Positions 1-9,814 of a stretch of DNA of 40,952 nt are shown piece after piece. The notes under the pieces are model-generated. The model ran no database searches and had not been told where the DNA came from. It saw only the letters and a program-made list of their open reading frames with translations. Origin of the DNA: Pleurotus ostreatus/Saccharomyces cerevisiae fusant (lineage: Eukaryota; Opisthokonta); the NCBI GenBank assembly GCA_024196135.1, contig JAMQCK010000194.1, forward strand, positions 1 to 40,952, written 5' to 3'. Within the stretch, counting starts at the first letter, position 1. Every line of letters starts with the position of its first letter. The position numbers and the translations under genes were made by a program.

Positions 1-147
1 CGGTTGACGGCGGGCCCGGGACGAGGTCCATTGAGTGAGATCAGGCCGGATGGAGCAAGCCCTGACTGAAATTTTGAACATCGCATCGCATCACGCACAG
101 TTTGAATTGGGTCTGGGAGTGCATTCGATGTTGACATTTTGTGTGCT

Positions 148-154
148 TATATAG
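148..154 (+). promoter_or_regulatory. TATA-like box of the CBM21/PP1 regulator gene
   Basis: The motif TATATAG lies about 75 bases before the ATG at 230, a plausible distance for a fungal core promoter with a short 5' leader. The GC- and C-rich leader between it and the ATG contains no upstream ATG. This is a sequence match only; no transcription start is known. Confidence 0.5.
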
Positions 155-229
155 CACCCCGCCCGCGCGGGAGCACTTGTCGACGACCTCTGCCCCGCCC
201 CGCCCACGTCCCCGTCCCCCGTCCACGCC

Positions 230-1677
230 ATGCAAGCGACGACGTTCCCGACCGCGACCGCGACGACGTTCCCGCTCGCCCGCAGCCGGGGCCACCGCCG
301 CTCGCCGGCCGCGGACCTGTTCAACTCGGGCGCAGGTGTAGGCGCAGCAGCAGCAGCAGGCCGCCCCACCTTTGGCGCAGGCGCAGCAGCACCCGCCGCC
401 TTCCCCTTCCCCGTCCGCCCCGCCCGGCGCGTCTTCCACATCCAGGACGACGGGGACAGCTCCTCGGACGACGATCGAGTGCAGGGGCCTTCCTCCTCGT
501 CGGCCATCCCCAGGCCGCCCTCGCTGGCCATTCCCTTCCCCCGCACGGCGTCCCCCGCGCCCTCCCCGATTGCGACGCGCCCGCCGCTCCCGCGCTCGCA
601 GTCCGCGCCGACGGTGCGTCGCCCATTGAAGCCGTCGCTCAAGAGCGCCTCCTCGCCACATGTGCGCGCGCTCTCGGCCCCCGCGACGCCCGGCGGCTCC
701 CTCCGTGTGCGCTTCGACGAAGAGCTCGAGCGCGTGTGCACGTTCACCAAGTCGAGCGCAGTGGCGAGCCTGCTATCTCCGTCCGCGGAGACGGCAGCTG
801 CGACGCAGTTCGACTTCCCGATCATGCCAGCGCCGGCCCCAGCGAAGTACGAGATCGACGTGGCCGCGTCGAGCCCGATACCCAGCTGCAGCGCCTCCGC
901 AGGCGACTACATTCGGCTGGAATCCTTATCGGTATCGAACACGCCCGACGTCGCGATCGCCGGCAGCGTTTTGGTGCGCAACGTCGCCTTCCAGAAGGAC
1001 GTCGCCCTGCGGTTCACCATGGACGGCTGGACGACCACCTCGGAGGTCGCTGCGCGGTACGCCAGCAGCACCCCCGACGGCCGCGACCGCTTCAGCTTCA
1101 CGATCCCTCTCGCGGGTTCGCGCGACGAGCGCCTCATGGAGTGCGTCGCACGGTATACGAGCCAGGGTGTCGGAGAGTGGTGGGATAACAACAACGGTGC
1201 GAACTACAAGGTCTTGGTTCGGAGGGGTGCGTTGAGACTTGTTCTTTGTTGTCGAGCCATATCTAATCTTCGTCAACAGTTTCTACTCCCCCTCCATCGG
1301 CCCCGGTCAACAAGGCTGGACGATTCGCAGCGCGCGCACCTGCGCCGGCACCCGTGGTCCCCGCGGTGCTCCCCCGCAGACCCGTGCACATCGACACCGC
1401 GCCCCGCAGGCTCAACGAAGTCGCAGCGCCTCGCAAGCAGATCGGCATTGCGCCCCGCAGCGCATGGTCAGACTCCGACTCCGACTCATCCTCGGACGAG
1501 GAGGCGATCCGCACGCCCGAGGACCTCGAGGAGCCCGCGGAGATCAGCGCGAAGGGCATCGACGCGAAGGCCGTGACGGATTCGCCTCTGTCCGCGCCCG
1601 CGTACCGCGACCTCATCAGCGAGTGGTGCTTCCTCACCACGTCGACGCCGCTCGTCGCGGACTACATCGCCGCATAG
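230..1677 (+). CDS. Protein phosphatase 1 regulatory subunit with CBM21 (glycogen-targeting) domain
   Basis: Two exons (230-1226, 1280-1677) give 464 aa. The 53-nt intron starts GTGCGT and carries CTAAT before its CAG. The N-terminal 150 residues are low-complexity Ala/Pro/Ser and look disordered. At residues 159-162 is RVRF, a perfect RVxF docking motif for the PP1 catalytic subunit. Residues about 226-330 form a CBM21 (starch/glycogen-binding) domain, with the conserved DVALRFTMDGW and EWWDNNNGANYKV signatures. The tail has an acidic Ser/Asp stretch and ends in a Tyr/Trp-containing motif before the stop. By family knowledge (yeast Gac1/Pig1, animal PPP1R3), such proteins bring PP1 to glycogen to dephosphorylate glycogen synthase. 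The start was chosen because it follows a TATA box and a short leader, and the ORF is open from there. Family assignment is secure; the exact paralogue is not. Confidence 0.9.
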
Positions 1678-1721
1678 GCGCGCGGCGCGTAAGTCCGCTG
1701 GATGCATCACCCACGGTGGAC

Positions 1722-1799
1722 GTGTCCTGTCATCGCTCGGGATCCTTGTCCTGTAACCGGGACAGCTATCCTGTAATCGGGAACGGCTATCCTGTCAGC
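1722..1799. repeat. Degenerate direct repeats (CCTGTMA units) just after the CBM21 gene
   Basis: About four imperfect copies of a 20-bp unit built on TATCCTGTAATCGGGAACGG follow one another, starting some 45 bases after the stop codon at 1677. They probably lie in the 3' UTR or just beyond it. No function can be assigned. Confidence 0.6.
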
Positions 1800-1877
1800 G
1801 CACTTGACACCACTCCCCCACCGCGAAGGTGCTGATCCGGCGGCGGTAGAGCGCATAGAGCCCCTCGGCCGCCTAGA

Positions 1878-1909
1878 GCCCGCGATCGCCTTCACTGTCG
1901 ATCGCGGGC
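1878..1909. other. GC-rich perfect hairpin, 11-bp arms
   Basis: GCCCGCGATCG (1878-1888) is followed by a 10-nt spacer and its exact reverse complement CGATCGCGGGC (1899-1909). The arms contain the palindrome GCGATCGC. Further GATCGC motifs recur until about 2080. It sits about 200 bases downstream of the CBM21 gene. It could be a 3'-end structure or a remnant of a foldback element; the sequence alone does not decide. Confidence 0.6.
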
Positions 1910-2302
1910 GCCTGCCCTGTTGGTCGCGCACGCCTTGTTGATTTCCACGCACGTTTCCCCTCGCTCAGCCCCTCTGTCGATCACGCACACAGCCCACCCT
2001 ATCCCTCCCCGCCGGCCGATCGCCGTCGACTGGTTGACCTGACCGATCACGCCTGCCTCCCCGGCCGATCGCCAGCCCCCTCGGACACATATTTGATTCC
2101 TATTTACAAAAACCGGGTCCTCACCATATCACGCATGCTCTCCTCTCTCCTGGCGGTGCTTTTTTTCATCTCATCGTTTCTGTTTGTACTTGGTGGTGTC
2201 TCTTTGCGTTTTCTGTACTACCTGTTCCCTTTGGTTACTGTTACGTTCTCCATATACGGCTTGGCTTGCTCATCATTGGTAGCTCGTCTGTCGGCATGGC
2301 TC

Positions 2303-2360
2303 GCGTCTATCGACACGGCTTACGCTTGTTGACACGACGCGCGCCTGTTGACACGACCTG
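2303..2360. repeat. Three imperfect tandem copies of a GACACGAC-containing unit
   Basis: Units ending in TCGACACGGC, TTGACACGAC and TTGACACGAC follow each other with a period of about 18-20 bases. No coding or regulatory role is visible. Confidence 0.5.
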
Positions 2361-3768
2361 CTTATCTCTCCCCGCGGATCCATCCCACCCACACATACAA
2401 CACACCCCCACCCCCATATCCCCCTCGCCACCCCCGATTGCCCTGCTGACCTGGGCGCGACCTAACTTATTCGCTTTTCTTTCTTTTCGTACCCCGCCCG
2501 TTCTTCCCACCCATGCACCTTCTTCTCACCCGCCCCGCCAGCGGCCTTGGACCCGGCCGCTTCGCCATCCCGCCGCTTTACAACACACCATACCTACCCC
2601 CACTACCATGGCTCCAACGCCTGGACTATGGGCCTCACTAGCCCTCACGCGCCTGGCGCCTGGAGCCGCGGTCCTGCCTTACGCAGCCGCCCCTGTACTA
2701 CTACCACCACTAGAGCAAAAAGTCCGCCACCTCACTTACGAATAGTTACGCCCCCCGTCGACGATTAGTACTCACCGGACCAGTAGAGAGGGTTGATATA
2801 CGTGGTTTCTGGGTTTTATGGGCGAGTGATGTGTGAACGGCAAAGAAAGTGAACTTCGAGCTTCAAGCACTGCTAAGTTACGATGTGGGCCTCCTCCCCG
2901 AACGTCCAAGGTAGAGGGCGACCTTGAAGGTACACTTCCGAGGGGCAGGGGACGAGGAAGAGGGGAAAGCCAGATCCGAGAAGGGTGAGCGCGCGCTATT
3001 CAGTCAGTTCGGAGGGCCAGGCGCTCAAGGGGATCGGGGCACTTCAAGGAGCGGGAAGGGCGGGAAGTTCGACTGAATAGATACTGGCGGCTTGATACAG
3101 TGAATAGATCTGAACATATGAGCTAACGGAGTAGACGGAGCAGCGAGGCCCATCCCTTCGCAATAGGCCAGTACGACGGAGCTCAAGAGACCACTAGGGG
3201 AGGTCGCGCAAGCGCCGCTCGGCGCGAAGTCCTTTGATGTTGATTTGGTGACTCAGGCTGTCCCTCTTCGTGCCATTCTTTGAGACGTGAGTATGTAGTC
3301 TTGGAGTACGCCACGCGTTGCTGCAGATGTCAAGGAGGGAGGCGGGCAGCTGAAAACAACGGCGGCAGCGTGGAAAGCGTGACGGTCACAGTTGACTTAC
3401 CAAGTCACGTGCTTTTGGGTTATGGACAACGCGTCCCGTTCAACGGCGCTCCGACGATCTCTAATCAGCCACCAAGGAACCCAGACAAGCGCTCGTACGA
3501 AGACGAATACATAGCCAAGCAGGGGATGAGGACGAAGACCTAGCCAAGTAAGGGCGGAAGACGAATAGGTACCTCCTGGTTACCGAGTTCCTTAATGTGC
3601 ATTATGTTGGACCTTTGTCGTACCACGTTGCCTAACTCGTGAGTTGATTGCTAGCGCAATATGTACACAGCGATAAGCTACGTGGTGCTCCGCCGCGCAG
3701 CCGTGCGACCCCTTGGCTGCGTAGGGCGGATAGGGTTGTTCCTGTTTAGGGACCTCGCCCGAATAACT

Positions 3769-3793
3769 TTTCCTTTCCTTTCCTTTCCTTTCC
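3769..3793. repeat. Pentanucleotide microsatellite (TTTCC)5
   Basis: Five consecutive TTTCC units lie in the gene-poor region. It is a simple sequence repeat, likely polymorphic between strains, with no gene nearby. Confidence 0.85.
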
Positions 3794-4022
3794 TAGACAA
3801 GCAGGAGCGGAAGACGAATGTCGGGCTATGGACGATGCGGACCAGAGGAATGAAGGCGTAATTCATCGTCAGTCTTGCTTGACGAACGTTGCAATGAATG
3901 CTAGCGTAAGCGTCAATTGTATAGGCGCAAGAGCGGAGGAATTTCCAGACGACTACCGGAACGTCTGTTCTGTACACATTTGCGGTATGAAAGGAATCTT
4001 TTGTTCGTTCGTTTTGACGCAT

Positions 4023-4285
4023 TAGACCATATCTGAAGCGGCGAAAACAAGCAGTTCGAAGTTTGTAAACTTCGTCTGTTAGAAACAAGCTGTGGATGTT
4101 CAGAAACTCGGCGAGCGGACGTTCACACGGTGACGTCAGGGATCCCTGGGCGCAGACAGGCGCTGCTGCCCGCCAACCCAGGGCTCCAACGCGAGTTCCA
4201 AACCCTCTACGAAAGTCGCTGGTCGAGTTTCCAAACACCGTGGAGTGTTTTCTGTTTTGCGTTTCGCCGCCTCAGATATGGTCTA
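4023..4285. mobile_element. MITE-like inverted-repeat element, copy 1 (263 bp)
   Basis: The ends are inverted: GACCATATCTGAAGCGGCGAAA at the left reappears as the reverse complement, with one extra base and near-perfect pairing, at the right. Both ends abut TA, which fits a TA target duplication as left by Tc1/mariner-type elements. There is no coding capacity. The inside is related in reverse-complement orientation to the second element at 4536-4786, sharing identical runs of 20 and about 23 bases. A perfect CRE palindrome TGACGTCA sits at 4131-4138. Assigning it to a named superfamily is inference; no transposase is present in the window. Confidence 0.75.
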
Positions 4286-4535
4286 TTAGCAGTGTTCCTC
4301 AACGATTTTGATGACCGACAAACGTGCGGTGGCGAAGCGCGGGGGATAGGAAGTGGAAGAGCAATGTGCGGCGGCTGTAGAATTCACATTTTGGTCCAAA
4401 GGTCAGGACGGATAGATGACGATAGGCGCAGAAACGTTAGATAAACCGGCAGGTACAGTAGTAGCTGGCCCGAAAAAGACTTCAAGATGATGGCGAGAGA
4501 TAGATGAAGTCAACAGCTCGACAGCAGATGATCAT

Positions 4536-4786
4536 TAGACCGTATTGGACATCGCGAAACTCAAAACTGGAAACTGGACGCCGTGTTGCAAACGAGTTAT
4601 CTCCGACTTTGGAACTCGACGTTGGAGCCTCGGGTTGGCGGGCAGCAGCGCCTGTTTGCGCCCGAGGAACCCTGACGTCACCGTGTGAAGGCGCGCTGGC
4701 GAGTTCGAAAGGCCTTGTTTCTTGTTTCTGAACTCGCCAGTTTCCAAACTCGAAACTGCCAGTTTCGCGGAATCCAATACGGTCTA
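4536..4786. mobile_element. MITE-like inverted-repeat element, copy 2 (251 bp), opposite orientation
   Basis: Left end GACCGTATTGGACATCGCGAAAC and right end GTTTCGCGGAATCCAATACGGTC are inverted copies with a few mismatches and are flanked by TA. Subterminal inverted repeats with AAACTGG / CCAGTTT also pair. The core is the reverse complement of copy 1, including the GGCGGGCAGCAGCGCCTG run and a perfect TGACGTCA at 4673-4680. The terminal sequences differ from copy 1 more than the cores do. The two may therefore belong to sibling subfamilies. It is non-autonomous. Confidence 0.75.
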
Positions 4787-6434
4787 TTATTGGTTGTGGC
4801 GAACAACTCAGGACGGTGAGTGCGCAAACCGGGGCGACGACGATGTTTCCGGCCTGTTCGGGCGTCGAGAATACTGGCCGCAGGGCACTCGACGCAGGGG
4901 CACGTATTGGATGCAGATGCAGGTGCTAAGCGCAGATGCGCGCGTTAGGAAGAAACTAGAGTTGAGGGTAATCCGAAAAGAATCCCAGTGCGTTGCGGAA
5001 TGAACAGTCGTGCATTGCGGAACGAGCAGTCGATCGGTAAGATGGCGACGAGGGAGTAGCACATATCGCAGCGTCGATAATGATTGAGAGGAGCAACGGA
5101 TGGTCGATGGTGGAGTGTCAAAGAAGGCCGGATGCGCGACGATGACGGAGGGGTTGCAGCTGTGAGGACTGAGAGCTTATCGCAGTGAACGACGACCGTA
5201 CGTGTGCGGAAGGCACGGGAATGTGATTCGGAGAGTGATTCGGAATAGAGGAAGGTTAATCAGCGCAGAACAACGGAGGAAGGTGAGATACGCGTGCTCT
5301 TTGAGGGTAATCCGAAAAGGGCTTGTAGGTTGCGGAATGGTCGACGGAGCAGAAGTTGCCTCAAATGTTGACTATCTCGCGGGCGTTAAGCGAGCATGGC
5401 AGACGTCAAGAGAGCAGAAGTGCGCCAAGAGGCAACGCGCCAGACCCGAAGGCAGTAGTCGTTGTTTGTGCGGGGGTATAGCTCGTATTCGGAGTGCGTG
5501 AGGCTTGGCCAATACAGGCAAGGTTTTGTAGGCGCGTGCTTGAGGGGCGACCTTGACGGAAATCCGAATTTGTGCCACTCCGCTATGGGCTGCCGTCGTC
5601 GACAAGGCGGCGAGAAGGGTGCGCACTGAGTCAGAGAGCGTGCTGGATACGAATAGAAAGCGTATCTATACGAATGCAGAGCGCGTTAGCTACGAATGCC
5701 AGAGGGTGCGCTCCACCGGATGGCTTCCTGCGTGTGAAAGAAGAGCGTAGAAGAGACCGGCCTTGGAAGTGCTTGAGGAAACGTCTGGACGTTGGCGAAA
5801 CCAGAGGTGCGTCGGCTAGCACTGTCGCTTATATATCCAGCGAGAGTCGCGCCTCCCGGAGCTCGAAGGGGCGCTAAGCGCCAGCAAGGCATGCTTGGGT
5901 CAGAAGACAAGCCTGGGGACAGATCAGGAACAAGCGCCGGCGATATCGGCTACACCGGACCGGCTCGCTGAAAGCCGGGCCCCTTTCCGAATTCGGGAAT
6001 TCTCTTGTTGACTTCATCCATGTTCCCTCCGTCTTGTTCCGTACTTCCATGTCGTCCTCCGCCTTCTCCCACTCACCGCCATGTTCCGGTGTGCGTTCTG
6101 AGGCGGACTTGGCGGGTTGCGAATTCCGAAGATAACTGCAGCACGGCCTGAGGGCCTCTGACGCGTGAGATCCCGGCCGTCGCTCGAGACCGCTTCTGGG
6201 CACATCCCCGACCACTCCCCGCGAATTCGTAGTCCGGATACACCATCAGTAAGAAATTCGTAGATGCGTCCCGGGCCTCTTATAGGCGCGTCCGCCGCGC
6301 TCGCGGTGCCTCTGAAAGCCCCAAAGCAACTTGCGCATCTCCGACGCCTGCGGATAACGTTGAATACTCCAGGAACGACCAGCACTTATACCAGCAACCT
6401 ATCATCACTGACGACTTGATACGCGACCTCGACT
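4787..6434. other. Gene-poor stretch upstream of the arrestin gene
   Basis: No supported gene. The phrase GAGGGTAATCCGAAAAG occurs twice (about 4963 and 5303), each followed by a GTTGCGGAATG-like phrase, suggesting an old duplication of about 340 bases. A short array of TACGAATGC-type units lies at 5646-5709. The last 500 bases should contain the arrestin promoter, but I see no clear TATA box. Confidence 0.5.
5646..5709. repeat. Three imperfect repeats around TACGAATGCAGAGCG
   Basis: Units GATACGAATAGAAAGCG, TATACGAATGCAGAGCG and TACGAATGCCAGAGGG follow in tandem with a period of about 20-24 bases. They lie in non-coding DNA. Confidence 0.5.
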
Positions 6435-9291
6435 ATGAAAGACAAGTCGTCTGTGTCTATTGAGCTCGGTGAGCGCGCAGTGTACATGACGGAGGATGGC
6501 GGTAGTGCCACCCCCGCCATGGTACGCGCCGAGTTGGTAATGCGCCTCGCGCGCCCGACGCGCGTTACCTCCATTGACGTCACTCTATGTGGCACATCCT
6601 TTGTACATTGGCCCGAGGGTGAGCCCATCTAGCTTGTTATCGGACATTGATTGAAGGAATCAAATCAGGCCACGGCACGCAAGCCGACCATAACGAGGTG
6701 CACATTGTCCACCGCGAGTCGCGTACTCTATTCGATGCTAGTGCCACCGAAGATGTCGACGACAATGACGACCTACCACCACCCACTTACGTCGAGACCG
6801 AGACTGATTTCTCTCGCCCGCACTCTGTACAATCGACCTCATCTACTTCATCGTCGGATTTCTCGGCAATCATCAGCGCCGATGTCGACGACGAGATCAC
6901 GCGTACACCCCCAGAAGTGTATCGCACACTCTCGCGAACATCGGCCATGTCTAATGCACGGTCGTCGCCCACTACTTCTCGCCCAACTCGGCGACCTACC
7001 TCGTCGACCTCGCATCGCGTAACCTCGCGATCTCTGTCGCGTTCTTCAAGCTCCTCTTCCGACCACCATACACATAGTATTCTCCACCTCCTCTCTCCCT
7101 GGCGCGCATGGAAGTCACACAAAGATACTTCCCACCCGCACGACGAGCCGCGCCTACCCGTAATTTCCGTCTCAGAAGACGAGCCTGCGGACCCGCACGC
7201 ACGGGCGACGTACAAGGAGTTCGCTGCAGGTGCTTTCCCTCACGAATATCATAGTATAATTGGAGTGCTGACTGGATCTGTATTTTAGGAACTTACACCT
7301 ATCCCGTTGCCTTCAACCTCCCCACGGGTGCGCCGCCAACGCTTATGTGCGCCCGTGGCTCGCTTCGCTGGAAGCTCGTCGCCCGCGTCGAGCGAGCGGG
7401 CTCGATGGCGCAGCACGCGCACGGCCTCCTTGACTTCCACTCGCATGACAGTGCGCCAGCTCATTCGCATGACGCTGCTCAGACCCGCGGTCGGGGCGTC
7501 GCGCGACACGGCACCACCCACGAACACTCGAGGTCCCCCTCCGGCCACTTCACGCACCCGCCCGAGCCGCTTGTCGACGCGTGCGAGGTGCGCGTGATTG
7601 CGTGCCCGCCAGCCGACGGGGCGGATATTGGGTGCGCGGTCGTGGAGCGGGAGTGGCCATCGAGGGGGGATGCGAGGTCGAGTAGGAGGACGAGCGGCGA
7701 GGAGCATAGGAGGGGCGGTGAGGAGCCTACATCTGCCGGTGAACCGTCATCGAGTGACGGACCGACCTCATCGACCTCGAATGAAGGACCCCGCCGAACG
7801 ACCAGCGTACCTCCGCGACGGAGCGTCAGTGGCTCCGATGTCCCATCCCCTCGCCGAAGCACCAGCATCGCGCCTCACATCAGCCTGAATGACGCCCCTC
7901 AGCGGCGCGCGCGTTTGCACTATACGCTAACGGTCGGTATGCGGAGCGTCAGCGCGGGCGGGCTGCTGCCGATCTCGCTTGTGTTGGTCCCGTTGGCGAG
8001 GGTGAATTTGCATCGGGTCACTGTTCTCATAGAAGGTGAGCTTCGCATTCGGCTCGACGCTCTTTTAGTCTGTGAGATTGCATGCTGACCTGTCCTCTCA
8101 GAACAAGTCGCCTACCTCTCCCACATGACTGACGTCGTCCGCGTCGACGGCGCGCTCCCGATTGCGCTCATGAAGTGCAAGAGCGGCGAGCGCGTGAAGG
8201 GCCTCGAGGGCGAGGAGGTGCGGACGCTGAGCGGGGACGAGGTGGTCGAGTTGCTGGACGACGAGCAGCCGCATGCGAAGGCGGCGGCTTGCGCGTTGGA
8301 GCATTCGGCTTCGGCGTCGTCTTCGTCTCATGCCTCTCCATTTTCATCTCACGCCTCCCCTTCGACATCTCACCACAACCCATCATCCCACCCCACTACC
8401 TTTGACCCCCTCTCCATCTACGACCCCCTCACCTCAGCCACTTCCTCCCCGTCCCATCCCTCGCCCTCTAACCATCTCCCATCCGCGCTGCACGAGCCCT
8501 GGGCGCTCACGACCGCTCTACGCGTCCCCGCGCGCGGCCTGCGTCCCACGAACGAGAACCGGGCGGCGAATGTGCTGATCACGCACGCGCTGGCGGTGAC
8601 GATGCGCGTGGGGGTCCGGCCGGGGGAGGAGGTGGGGAGGACGAGTCAGGATTCGACGAGGACAAGTCAGAACGCGGAGGAGGCAGCAAGGACGGGCGAC
8701 CAACCCCGCCGCTCCTCCGAAGCCGACGATCGGCGTCGCTCGGGCCTGTCCGCAGGCGTCAACCTCGCCGAGGTTGTACTGGAGGAGAAGCTGTTCGACG
8801 TGACGATACGGATGCCGGTGCATGTGTATTCGGTCAGTCCACGATTCCTCTGATCTGTTTTTTTGTCTGTGGGCATGGGTTTTGGGACATGGGCGGCATT
8901 GCGTAACATTCCTCGAAGGGATGCCAACGCGAAGGGGGACTCGGCGGACAGCATCTACTTCACGGATCTCTACGAGTCTTGTGTCGGTAGCTCTGCCTGT
9001 CCGTCGGACTAGTCCAATATACACCTTCCGACGTAACGTCTATCTCGCCCCTCTTCCTGCGTCCATTCGACCCACCTGAATCTTCCTGTCCTTGAACGTG
9101 CAAAGTTTGCTGACTCCAACTCCCAGCCTCTCTGCACCCCCGACGCCCTCTGTCTGCCCATGTACGAGGAAGAGGACTCCAGCTCAAGCCATTCCGACGA
9201 CCGTAGCATCGACGACGAGCGTGTCGGCAGGGATCGCAGACACATTCGCCGCGTCGCGGAGGCGGCGGCGGGCGTAGTACCGTGGATCTAA
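6435..9291 (+). CDS. Alpha-arrestin (ART-like ubiquitin-ligase adaptor) with PPxY motif
   Basis: Five exons (6435-6618, 6669-7229, 7289-8035, 8102-8832, 9127-9291) encode 795 aa. Exon 1 begins an arrestin N-fold (VSIELGERAVYM, then MVRAELVMRLARPTRV). Exon 3 resumes it (TYTYPVAFNLPTG). Exons 3-4 carry the C-fold (LHYTLTVGMRSV, VTVLIEEQVAYLSHM), and LFDVTIRMPVHVYS runs into LCTPDALCLPMYEEE in the last exon. Between the two N-fold halves lies a Ser-rich insert of about 190 residues with PPTY at 99-102, the PPxY motif that binds NEDD4/Rsp5 WW domains. By family knowledge, such proteins direct plasma-membrane transporters to ubiquitination and endocytosis. Introns 1-3 are 50-66 nt; the last is 294 nt, so an extra small exon there cannot be excluded. 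The gene converges on the SREBP gene. Confidence 0.85.
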
Positions 9292-9814
9292 GGACTCCAC
9301 AAAGGACTTGTCTTCGATTGTACACATTTCTTCGACGACTGTACAACATGTTTTCGACGCAACGACGCGACGCCTCATGTAGAAGTATACCCACTATAAT
9401 ACCTAATGTATACCCTCGAGGATTGTAATACCATGAACACGAAGCTGCATCTCTATTCCACATACTTCATCATCGGCTTTTTGCTTCGGATAATTGAGCC
9501 CGCGATTGCACAGTATCCATACATCTTCGGCGAAGGTAGTAAATGAGCGGACAATGGTCTACAAGGGCCAGTTGGTCTTTGTTGTCCCCATTTGGAAGGC
9601 TTTGTTTGGCAAGCGCAAGCAGATCGGCCATGGTGGTGCCAAGTAAAGCTCATTGATTGAGGTATAAGGTCGAGCATACAATGTATTCTTCATATTTAAC
9701 CAAAGGCATTAGTATTGTAGGTGAAAAGCGAAAGCAAGCCAAAGTCAAATAACGAGAGCAGGCCAAGAATCCCAGCGATAGATAATCGACAATCATGCCT
9801 GTGCATAGAGTAGA
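9292..9814. other. Convergent intergenic spacer
   Basis: This 523-base spacer lies between the stop codons of the arrestin (plus) and SREBP (minus) genes. It is more AT-rich than its neighbours and must hold both 3' ends. No gene, RNA or clear repeat was seen. Confidence 0.6.

Larger units (their letters stand above)
1910..4022. other. Gene-poor stretch, no supported gene
   Basis: No reading frame here resembles a known protein and no convincing intron chain was found. 1910-2760 is strongly pyrimidine-rich on the plus strand. It includes three imperfect copies of a CTGTTGACACGAC-like unit (about 2303-2360). 2780-3550 is purine-rich with short GGGAAGG-type runs. A TTTCC pentanucleotide array lies at 3769-3793. 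The composition is that of decayed intergenic DNA. Confidence 0.6.

Noticed and set aside
139..1188. Long plus-strand ORF of 349 codons overlapping the CBM21 gene
   Set aside because: It is Arg/Pro-rich without any motif, and the frame used by the CBM21 protein explains the region. GC-rich DNA yields such shadow frames.
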